Below are positions 1 through 6,129 of a stretch of DNA of 20,564 nt, in pieces. The notes beneath the pieces were generated by a model, which worked only from the letters and a program-made list of their open reading frames with translations, made no database searches and was not told the DNA's origin. Numbering within the stretch: the stretch's first letter is position 1; each line of letters starts with the position of its first letter. The translations under genes were made by a program, and so were the position numbers. Source of the stretch: a virus; IMG/VR virus record IMGVR_UViG_3300021356_000216, positions 1 to 20,564 of that record; one strand, given 5' to 3'.

Positions 1-282
1 TGTTCGCTTGATGTTTTCGTAATAACTAAACGGCGTTGGCACGTTTGCGTTTATTGCGTTTTCTGACTTTTCGGTAAATCTATGACTATCACAATTGTAT
101 TTAATTCTTTCAACTGCTCCAGTCTGACCTAATATGCGTCTAATAGAAGTCCTGCACGAATCAATCGGGTTTTTACAGTTAATAAATAATTCTGGATTTT
201 GTTTTACTATAAGTTTAGCTAAAGTCAAGTTAGGCAACTTATATTTATCGACGTATTGCCTAATAATGTCTTTTCTAACCAT
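1..282 (-). CDS. Partial gene at left edge; N-terminal part of an unidentified phage protein, possibly a metallophosphoesterase
   Basis: An ATG at 282-280 opens a frame of 94 codons with no stop before the window ends, so the gene is truncated by the edge. Its start overlaps the last 8 bases of the amidase gene, as expected for the next gene of the same operon. The translation begins MVRKDIIRQYVDKYKLPNLT and is basic, with a helical-looking N-terminal region of about 55 residues (ending near RRILGQTG) and a following segment containing PTPFSYYENIK. From memory, metallophosphoesterases of Bacteroidota phages begin with a similar small helical domain (a 'tLAK' motif, then an arginine-rich helix and a Gly turn) before the catalytic domain. 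No catalytic motif lies inside the window, so this is only an inference. The reading frame itself is well supported by length, context and position. Confidence 0.7.
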   Translation of the reverse strand, partial: MVRKDIIRQYVDKYKLPNLTLAKLIVKQNPELFINCKNPIDSCRTSIRRILGQTGAVERIKYNCDSHRFTEKSENAINANVPTPFSYYENIKRT

Positions 283-691
283 TATACTCGTCAATTGCAG
301 AAAAACCAGGACAATCCTTATTTGAAAAATCACGATGTCCATAAGTTGGTATATAACCGTACATCGACCGTACAAATGCAATAACTATATTTATTGATTT
401 CATTTGTTCTGGCGTTCTTGTGTCGCCTAATGACCCGTCGTTACATTTACCGCCGACATAACATATACCAACGCTATCGTAGTTTTGACCGTGACAATGA
501 GCGCCGACTAAATCTACTTGCCTACCTATTTGCACCGTGCCATCAAGCTTAACTAAAAAATGATAGCCTATATCGCTAAATCCTCTATTTAAATGCCATT
601 CACGTACATCATTAACGTCGTATTCTTGATGCTCCGCCGTTTCAGTATAATGTATTATAATCTTATTTGTTTTTTTTCTATTTTTCATCAC
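275..691 (-). CDS. Endolysin: N-acetylmuramoyl-L-alanine amidase, T7-lysozyme type (Amidase_2)
   Basis: This 138-residue protein should cleave the amide bond between N-acetylmuramic acid and the stem peptide of peptidoglycan, degrading the wall at the end of infection. The zinc ligands expected for the family are visible: His14 (in IIIHYTET), His119 (in YGHRDF) and Cys127 (in NKDCPGF). The other two key residues also fit: Tyr43 in IGYHF and Lys125 two residues before the cysteine. All five sit exactly three residues before their T7 lysozyme counterparts (H17, Y46, H122, K128, C130), which is strong support. There is no signal peptide or membrane helix, so it would depend on a holin to reach the periplasm. 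Its ATG overlaps the stop of the LamG gene (ATGA), implying translational coupling. It is slightly shorter than T7 lysozyme (151 residues) and contains only the catalytic domain. Confidence 0.95.
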   Translation of the reverse strand: MMKNRKKTNKIIIHYTETAEHQEYDVNDVREWHLNRGFSDIGYHFLVKLDGTVQIGRQVDLVGAHCHGQNYDSVGICYVGGKCNDGSLGDTRTPEQMKSINIVIAFVRSMYGYIPTYGHRDFSNKDCPGFSAIDEYNG

Positions 692-1977
692 GGCACATCA
701 CTTACAATATCAGCACTCGTCATATTGGTCATAACAAACGTCGCATTTGCCTCTGTACCACTATCCGTAAGATTTGGGTACGTATCCCCGTCACCCATTC
801 GCCACCAATGCTTAGGCGCTTGTGTTAAGTCAGATAAATCACGTGGACTTCCGCTATAATAAATGTCAGATATATTAGCAGATTGGTCTGAATCCCATAG
901 GGCAACTTCATCTACTTTAGCGGAATCTCTCATATAACCTCCGGAGTCTGATTGACCAATCCTAAAATACCCTGCATTAATTGCTCCTGTCCAACCGTTA
1001 TTACCGTCACTCCAACTACCTCCCGATGTAACATTTGTTCCGTCAACAAAAAAATTAAATCGTGATTCATAATTGGAAATATCAGCCGCTACATTTCCTG
1101 TCGTGCCTCCGTCGTAGGTTATTAATATATGATGCCATGTGTTATCAGTAAATGTGTTAGTGGCTGAAATGAATCTTAGATAATCAGTTGCGTTTCCATA
1201 TTGAAATCTAAGTGAGTTTGGACTGCCTCGAAACGTCAATCTTAAATACCCGTTCAAATCTCCGTCAGTATCACCGTAATAGATTAACGTCTGTGTTCCG
1301 TCCGTACTTGTTGACGGCTTAAACCACATTGAAATTGACCAAGCGTCACCGCTCCCTACTCCGTTAGCTGATCTGCCTAGAGTTCCACTAACTGCTGACA
1401 CGCCTCCTTCTAGGTAATCTTGGCTATTAAATTGTATACTCTTTGTGTTAGCAAATGATGGTTGAGATACAGTTAATACAATGGTTTCTGAATCTTCGCC
1501 ATTGTAGTTGATTGCTTTGACAGGTATATTATAAGTACCAGATGTTAAGCTACTGCCCCCAACTATTTTTCTGTTATTCCCTTCAACTAAAGCGATACCC
1601 GAAACATTAGAAAAATCCCACTCATAAGCTACACCATAATTAGCAGTTAGTTCATAGTTTAAGGTTTCCCCTTGTACGATAGAAACGGCCAAAGATGAGG
1701 TAATAACAGGAGCATTACCCGTAGCTGTACCACTTGATGCAAACAAAGCATTTAAAGCATTACAAACATCTGTAGCATTACTACCATATGATGCCCCATT
1801 ATTATCGGCAAAATCTGAATAAATGGTATTAGATACTATTTCAATGTCTTTTGCTAAATCGGTTATACCGCAATAATCCCCACTTGCAGTAGCTTGTAAT
1901 GAGTTCATAAATTGCACTCCGTTACCATCTTCAATAAAGATTGCGTTTGCTGATTGGTCTTTATAAATCTTTATCAT
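688..1977 (-). CDS. Virion adhesion protein with Ig-like and LamG (concanavalin-like) domains
   Basis: A 429-residue protein with three visible parts. Residues 1-80 form an N-terminal module also present in the upstream 318-residue protein (shared IKIY start and a YS-acidic...YGS motif at about 53-66). Residues 89-171 look like a bacterial Ig-like/cadherin-like beta domain (APVITSS... to ...ETIVLTVS). From about 176 to 380 is a LamG-type jelly roll: IQFNSQDYLE, then WSISMWFKP, a NTWHHILITYD strand, NFFVDG, and KVDEVALWD. The C-terminal tail (HWWRMGDGDTYPNLTDSG and an end in SDVP) resembles, from memory, LamG proteins of marine phages. The likely role is binding of surface glycans as a tail or capsid decoration. 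Its start overlaps the stop of the previous gene by ATGA. It lies between holin-like genes and the amidase, not with the other tail genes. Confidence 0.85.
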   Translation of the reverse strand: MIKIYKDQSANAIFIEDGNGVQFMNSLQATASGDYCGITDLAKDIEIVSNTIYSDFADNNGASYGSNATDVCNALNALFASSGTATGNAPVITSSLAVSIVQGETLNYELTANYGVAYEWDFSNVSGIALVEGNNRKIVGGSSLTSGTYNIPVKAINYNGEDSETIVLTVSQPSFANTKSIQFNSQDYLEGGVSAVSGTLGRSANGVGSGDAWSISMWFKPSTSTDGTQTLIYYGDTDGDLNGYLRLTFRGSPNSLRFQYGNATDYLRFISATNTFTDNTWHHILITYDGGTTGNVAADISNYESRFNFFVDGTNVTSGGSWSDGNNGWTGAINAGYFRIGQSDSGGYMRDSAKVDEVALWDSDQSANISDIYYSGSPRDLSDLTQAPKHWWRMGDGDTYPNLTDSGTEANATFVMTNMTSADIVSDVP

Positions 1978-2930
1978 AATTTCCCTTTTATTAGCTGAAT
2001 AACCGACCCTGCATTATTTAACGTTCCTGCTCCAGATAATTTAACTTGTAATACTATTGGATTGTCTTTTGTGTTTGTGTCGCCCATATAAATTAAATCT
2101 GGTTTAAGGCTAAAACGATAATCTATACCCGAACCCGCATCTAATCTACCTAATATTGTTTCTAGCGTGTAAATACTACCACCCGTTCCAAGCTGATACC
2201 GAAATTCTAATAATGTGTTGTTATTATGTGGATTAATGCTAAAATCATTTCTAATTATAATAGTATCACCTAATGTTAACTCAGATGTATCTATTGCGCC
2301 CGTTGATGTATTCATTAATTCAGTTACACCATCTGGCTTATAGGTTTTGTTAGTAAAAGACCCAAGTCCATTATTAGGGATGGTTGTCCATGTGTCGGCT
2401 GTTAATGATACGTCGCCTGTAGTGTCGTTATAATCTATAAAGCCTTGTTTTTGTATCGGCTCTAGTTCCTTAAATACCGCATCGTTTTTGTTTGTCCAGA
2501 TTAAACCGGTATCGTAATACCAACCCGCTCCGTAATAGCTACCGCCTAATGTACCTGGTAGCCATTGTGTACCTTCCGCATTCTCAACAAATGCAAAAAA
2601 ACCCGCATTACCCGCAGGATATGCGGTGGTTAATGCTGTATAGTTTGTAAAACTTCCTTGATAATTAACGTCGCCCCCCGCCCCCCCTCGACGAATAATA
2701 TCGTCGAGATCGGTTATAAGATCATCAAGCGACCCATAAGCAACTCCTGCCTCGTTTTGATATTCGCTGTAAACCTCATCCGTATAATTAATATCAATGT
2801 TGTTTATGTTTCTAATACTAACCTTATCGCCTGTCTGGCGATAAAATATTTGGCCTTTTGGAATTTTCTCCATACTCGTACCTCTGTCAAGTATGATTAG
2901 GCTTGTTGTTGCATATATTTTAATAGCCAT
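1974..2930 (-). CDS. Fibre-like adhesion protein, N-terminal module shared with the LamG protein
   Basis: This 318-residue protein appears to be a modular virion fibre. Residues 1-80 match the start of the downstream LamG protein (IKIY at 3-6; YSEYQNEAGVAYGS at 54-67 against YSDFADNNGASYGS). A short glycine linker RRGGAGGD at 80-87 follows, encoded by an unusual G-rich tract. Residues about 88-145 contain an aromatic, glycine-rich segment (FFAFVENAEGTQWLPG, GAGWYYDTGLIWT) like those of phage fibre proteins, and residues about 205-318 read as a beta-rich, TNF-like or jelly-roll end domain (DTIIIRNDFSI ... SVIQLIKGKL). I infer attachment through the N-terminal module with the remainder binding host surface. 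The start codon overlaps the stop of the small membrane protein gene (TAATG) and its end overlaps the LamG start (ATGA). No enzyme motif was seen. Confidence 0.75.
   Translation of the reverse strand: MAIKIYATTSLIILDRGTSMEKIPKGQIFYRQTGDKVSIRNINNIDINYTDEVYSEYQNEAGVAYGSLDDLITDLDDIIRRGGAGGDVNYQGSFTNYTALTTAYPAGNAGFFAFVENAEGTQWLPGTLGGSYYGAGWYYDTGLIWTNKNDAVFKELEPIQKQGFIDYNDTTGDVSLTADTWTTIPNNGLGSFTNKTYKPDGVTELMNTSTGAIDTSELTLGDTIIIRNDFSINPHNNNTLLEFRYQLGTGGSIYTLETILGRLDAGSGIDYRFSLKPDLIYMGDTNTKDNPIVLQVKLSGAGTLNNAGSVIQLIKGKL
2674..2687 (-). repeat. G-tract (G7 C G6 on the coding strand) encoding a glycine linker
   Basis: On the coding strand seven G, one C and six G occur in a row, flanked by the inverted pentamers CGTCG and CGACG (2669-2673 and 2689-2693 on the plus strand). 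It encodes the Gly-Gly-Ala-Gly-Gly linker between the shared N-terminal module and the variable part of the 318-residue fibre protein. Such a run is conspicuous in this AT-rich sequence. It could be prone to slipped-strand changes or form a guanine structure; neither can be shown from one sequence. Confidence 0.7.
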
Positions 2931-3154
2931 TATACGCCTGTTTTCTTCTTACCTAATCTAAACAGAAAATTGATAAATCTGTCGGGAGCAAGAAACAACC
3001 CCCCACCTACGACAACAAATCCTAGCGGTAAGGCGTAGTGATTCCATGAAAAAGCATTAACCGTAAAGTATTCGATTAATGTTATTACTGTACCTATTAA
3101 TAGGAAAACGCCGCCTAATATTGTCGTTTTCCATTCTTTTATATTATTTGTCAT
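2930..3154 (-). CDS. Small two-helix membrane protein, putative holin
   Basis: A 74-residue protein with two hydrophobic segments, about residues 11-31 (TILGGVFLLIGTVITLIEYF) and 41-56 (ALPLGFVVVGGGLFLA), joined by a short polar turn with Trp and His, and a basic C-terminus (FRLGKKKTGV). Size, two-helix topology, positive tail and position in the same operon as the amidase fit a class II-like holin, which would open the inner membrane for the endolysin. Family membership is inferred from topology only. Its start overlaps the end of the 53-residue membrane protein by 11 bases, and its stop overlaps the next start as TAATG. An alternative role as a spanin-like or antiholin partner to that neighbour cannot be excluded. 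Confidence 0.75.
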   Translation of the reverse strand: MTNNIKEWKTTILGGVFLLIGTVITLIEYFTVNAFSWNHYALPLGFVVVGGGLFLAPDRFINFLFRLGKKKTGV

Positions 3155-3305
3155 TTCTATAAATTCTAATTAATGTCATAATTGAAACAAGTATAGCCAA
3201 CGTCGCGGCTATTGCTCTTGCATAAACTGTATAGGCTTCCACGTAACTAAATGCTGAACCAATTAATACTATTATACTACTTAATACGTTTTTTACGTTC
3301 TGCAT
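3144..3305 (-). CDS. Very small two-helix membrane protein (53 aa), holin or antiholin candidate
   Basis: This frame is short but well supported. Its ATG at 3305-3303 shares one base with the stop of the PAS gene (TAATG), and its TAA at 3146-3144 lies 11 bases inside the next gene. The translation begins MQNVKNVLSSIIVLIGSAFS and ends with the basic tail RIYRNDK. Two hydrophobic stretches are visible, about residues 8-24 and 31-47. Without it there would be an unexplained 150-base gap in an otherwise packed operon. Two adjacent small two-helix proteins next to a lysin suggest a holin/antiholin pair or a two-component holin. No family was recognised, so function rests on topology and context. 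Confidence 0.75.
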   Translation of the reverse strand: MQNVKNVLSSIIVLIGSAFSYVEAYTVYARAIAATLAILVSIMTLIRIYRNDK

Positions 3306-3805
3306 TAATAATTACTTAAATCTATGCCTAATAATTTCTTAGCTAAGAATATAATAATACCACCTACTACACCCCATATTATTTTCTTTGCCCTTTGCCA
3401 ATCTTTAGCGATATATAACCAAAAATTACTACCATAAGTAGATACAGGCATTATTATACCTATAGCATATTCAAACTTATTATTTTTATACATTCCGTAA
3501 ACAAAACATTCTGCTTGGAATAGTATACCAGACTTAGTTACATATCTTTTTCTTAGTTTGTAATATCCTATTTTATTATTAACTAATTGATTAAATAGTT
3601 CACGATCAAATATCAAATCATCTGCTTGGCTAATATGGTCAAAAGTATATCTACATAACTCATCCATTGAGTAGCCTAATAGGTTTGATAACGTTTCATT
3701 ACAATCTAATATCTTGCCAGACTTAGAAACTTTAGCAATGCTGTATGGTGCATTTATCCAAAATATTTTAGCAAAGTCAAATGACTTGAATATTTGTTCG
3801 ACCAT
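3305..3805 (-). CDS. PAS-domain protein with a C-terminal transmembrane helix
   Basis: A 166-residue protein. Residues about 13-121 form one PAS domain: NAPYSIAKV, the SGKILDCNETLSNLLGYS segment (typical 'G.I...N....LLGYS'), DELCRYTFDHIS...DD, then KRYVTKSGILFQAEC and a final strand FEYAIGIIMPV. PAS domains sense small ligands, redox state or light, or mediate protein contacts. A linker with charged residues (AKDWQRAKK) leads to a single hydrophobic helix at about 142-156 (IIWGVVGGIIIFLA) and a short basic/polar tail. There is no kinase, GGDEF, HTH or other output domain. It sits four bases after the signal-peptide fibre and directly before two holin-like genes, sharing TAATG with the first. 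I infer a membrane-tethered cytoplasmic sensor or adaptor, possibly affecting lysis timing; this is speculative. Whether cofactor is bound cannot be read. Confidence 0.85.
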   Translation of the reverse strand: MVEQIFKSFDFAKIFWINAPYSIAKVSKSGKILDCNETLSNLLGYSMDELCRYTFDHISQADDLIFDRELFNQLVNNKIGYYKLRKRYVTKSGILFQAECFVYGMYKNNKFEYAIGIIMPVSTYGSNFWLYIAKDWQRAKKIIWGVVGGIIIFLAKKLLGIDLSNY

Positions 3806-3808
3806 TTA

Positions 3809-5386
3809 CTAGTTTTCATCTTGCTTATTCCACTCAGGTATTAATTGACCATTTTCATCAGTCAAATTCCAATCAATAACAGTTTGATCCTTTCGTTCAC
3901 CGATGACCAACCAATCCACAACTGCCCTGCTTAGTTCATTCTGACATTCAATATAAATGATGCCGTTTGAATAGTACCCTCTAACGCGATCCCAAGTGTC
4001 ATTGTTCGTGACAAACACTTGCACATTCTGATTCAATAAATCAAAAGTGCCTTCCATCATATTGCTTGCTGTGTCGATTCCAACCCTTGCAATTCCTCTG
4101 TAAAGTTCCACCTGTCCACGATATATGTTGTCGGCTCTTGGTGCTTCAACAAATGAATGATAAAGCCATTTGTTTGTGTCTAGTGGATGTGTAATCTTGA
4201 ACGTTCCTGAACCCTTTGAAAGTGAACCTGTGATTGAAACATCCCCCGAAAACGTGGCGTTTCCACTATTATCAATATAAAAATCTGGTGAATCTAAATT
4301 AGCTGTGTGACTAATTCCAACCACATTAAGATTATCGTTAAAACCTATTGATGTACTTGATGATCCTTGATTTTGAAAACGAATAAATGACTGAGAGTTA
4401 GCGTTATCATTGTCTATACTTAATATAGTAGCTGTTGTGTTTTGTCCGTCAATGTCTAAAGCTACTTGCTGTGTAGTGCTTAGAATATTAAGGGGAAAGG
4501 TTGTACTCGCTCCATTTACTCCTATCTTTCCACCTACTGTTAGATTATCACTAGTGGTTACTTGACCTATATCAATAAAACTCTTATTAGAGAACTCCCA
4601 ATGATTACCCAATTCATCCCATCTTCCAACCTCCGTTCCACTAGATAGAAAAATAATATCATTAGCCGCACTCGCACCCTCACCGTTTAATTGAATTTGA
4701 CCTCCGCTAGAACCGTTACTACCTCCGCTTAATGTTAAATGTGGACTACTAGCACCAAGATATATGTCACCGCTTGAAGCTATTATATCCCCCGAAAACG
4801 TGGCGTTACCTGTCACGTCGATGCCCGTATTGTCAATATTAATTATGTCAATTCCCCCTGCTGCAATATCCAAATGATCTGCTTGACCCGAATATATACC
4901 TGTGTTTTCGTCATTGTTTATGTAATAACTAACAGCACTTGAAGAACCACCGCTTGACGTATAAATGCGAGGCGTCACAATCCTACTTGATGAATTTAAT
5001 AGAATTAAATCACCGCCATTGGTGATTCTAACATCTTCTGTTCCTGTTGGAACTAAATCAATTGTTCCTGTAGAACTTGACATGATATTCCCATCCAAAG
5101 TCAGATTGTCAACGGTAAGACTTCCTGTCACCCCCAAATCTGTACCATCCCAAGTCAAATCAGAACTTGCACCAAAAGCACCGTTGTCATTGAATTGAAT
5201 TTCGGTGTTGTTTCCTGCTACACCTGTACCAAAACCCTCAATATATGGTGCAGATTGTGTCCTTGCCCTAATAGTATCAGCAACAAGCGAATCCAAACCA
5301 ACTACCTTTTTACCGTATACATTGTTTTGTGCCACCGATTTAACTGCTCCGGCTAACACTAAAATTATTAATACTACCTTTTTCAT
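3809..5386 (-). CDS. Tail fibre-like protein with N-terminal Sec-type signal sequence
   Basis: A 525-residue protein. Residues 1-20 read as a signal peptide (MKK, hydrophobic VVLIILVLAGAV, then SVAQ before NNV, a cleavage context common in Flavobacteriia). Residues about 58-90 contain GNNTEIQFNDNGAFG, a motif I know from many phage fibres. The middle is a beta-rich, Ser/Gly/Thr/Asn-rich shaft with a repeated NATFSGD unit at 194-200 and 376-382. Residues about 390-500 (KGSGTFKITHPL, HSFVEAPRADNIYRGQVEL, GTFDLLNQNVQVFVTN, DWLVIGERKD) resemble, from memory, a C-terminal domain widespread in marine phage fibres. The expected role is receptor binding. A signal peptide is unexpected for a virion protein assembled in the cytoplasm. 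The leader before the ATG is A-rich (AAAAAAGAAA) with no Shine-Dalgarno. Confidence 0.85.
   Translation of the reverse strand: MKKVVLIILVLAGAVKSVAQNNVYGKKVVGLDSLVADTIRARTQSAPYIEGFGTGVAGNNTEIQFNDNGAFGASSDLTWDGTDLGVTGSLTVDNLTLDGNIMSSSTGTIDLVPTGTEDVRITNGGDLILLNSSSRIVTPRIYTSSGGSSSAVSYYINNDENTGIYSGQADHLDIAAGGIDIINIDNTGIDVTGNATFSGDIIASSGDIYLGASSPHLTLSGGSNGSSGGQIQLNGEGASAANDIIFLSSGTEVGRWDELGNHWEFSNKSFIDIGQVTTSDNLTVGGKIGVNGASTTFPLNILSTTQQVALDIDGQNTTATILSIDNDNANSQSFIRFQNQGSSSTSIGFNDNLNVVGISHTANLDSPDFYIDNSGNATFSGDVSITGSLSKGSGTFKITHPLDTNKWLYHSFVEAPRADNIYRGQVELYRGIARVGIDTASNMMEGTFDLLNQNVQVFVTNNDTWDRVRGYYSNGIIYIECQNELSRAVVDWLVIGERKDQTVIDWNLTDENGQLIPEWNKQDEN
4241..4261 (-). repeat. 21-base direct repeat, copy 1, in the 525-residue fibre gene
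   Basis: This 21-base stretch is identical to 4787-4807. Both encode the NATFSGD-type unit (residues about 376-382 here). The copies are 546 bases apart, a multiple of three, so recombination between them would delete 182 codons in frame. Confidence 0.85.
4787..4807 (-). repeat. 21-base direct repeat, copy 2, in the 525-residue fibre gene
   Basis: Identical to 4241-4261 and encoding residues about 194-200 (NATFSGD). The exact nucleotide identity, beyond what the protein repeat requires, suggests recent duplication or recombination between fibre segments. Confidence 0.85.
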
Positions 5387-5394
5387 TTTCTTTT

Positions 5395-6129
5395 TTAATT
5401 ACTTACGTGCCATGTTTCACCATCCCAAACTAACGTTTTTAAACCCGTACCACTATAAATAGTAAAAGTATCGCTATTGGCTATTGGATCCGTACCGTTA
5501 CCGTCTAGCGTTATATCTGCCGTTCCTACGTTGGCTATATAAAATTTAGACCATTGTATAGATGAACTAGTTGCGGGTAATGTCCATGACGCCGCACTTG
5601 TACCATCAAAAATGTAAGTACCAGGATCACCTATTATATAACTTACTGAATTAGTACGTACTCCTGTCGCAACCTCAGTAGAACCAAACCGCAGTATAAT
5701 AACTATCCCTGCCGTACTACCACCATCGGCCGACGCGCTGTATATCGCCGCATAATATCGGCCGTCAACTAAATCATCAGCGTCGGTTATTTGGCTTTGT
5801 AAGTCTGTATAAATTGGTAACGCGGTTAATCCATTAATACTAATAGTTGGACTTGCGCCGCTGTTAGTATTCATTTTAAAAATAAATCCTATACTGGCAT
5901 TGTATGCGTCACTAGGATAATCTTTTAAACTACTTAACGTTAAGGCTGTACTACTGCCTCCTGTTGTACCTAATATTTTAAAATACGGATCATCTAGCCT
6001 ACTAACTAAACTATCCGCATGATTTTCTCTGTCTTGCCGATCTAGCGCAGGCGTTATTGATTCATTTGTATTATCGGGTATTAAATTACCCGTTTGCGTT
6101 TTTAAATCTGATCTATTAAAATTTGCCAT
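5395..6129 (-). CDS. Fibre-like minor tail protein
   Basis: A 244-residue protein without signal peptide or membrane segment. The polar N-terminus (MANFNRSDLKTQTGNLIPDN, then a charged DRQDRENHADSLV stretch) looks like a virion-attachment segment. The rest is beta-rich: FIFKMNTNSGASPTISINGL, YYAAIYSAS, and a C-terminal part with GTYIFDGTSAASWTLPA and TITLDGNGTDP-like strands ending in TLVWDGETWHV, which resembles the end domains of phage fibres and baseplate appendages. It starts on the last base of the tail-tip gene (TAATG), so it is probably co-translated with it and assembled at the tail tip. No precise family is recognised; a role as fibre, tip attachment protein or capsid decoration is possible. 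Confidence 0.7.
   Translation of the reverse strand: MANFNRSDLKTQTGNLIPDNTNESITPALDRQDRENHADSLVSRLDDPYFKILGTTGGSSTALTLSSLKDYPSDAYNASIGFIFKMNTNSGASPTISINGLTALPIYTDLQSQITDADDLVDGRYYAAIYSASADGGSTAGIVIILRFGSTEVATGVRTNSVSYIIGDPGTYIFDGTSAASWTLPATSSSIQWSKFYIANVGTADITLDGNGTDPIANSDTFTIYSGTGLKTLVWDGETWHVSN

Noticed and set aside
134-325. Plus-strand frame of 63 codons at the left edge
   Set aside because: It overlaps the partial minus-strand gene and the amidase end; all neighbours are on the minus strand and the translation has no recognisable features.
688-6129. Possible diversity-generating retroelement target in the fibre/LamG genes
   Set aside because: No reverse transcriptase and no template/variable repeat pair were found; the only repeats are exact copies, not adenine-mutagenised ones.
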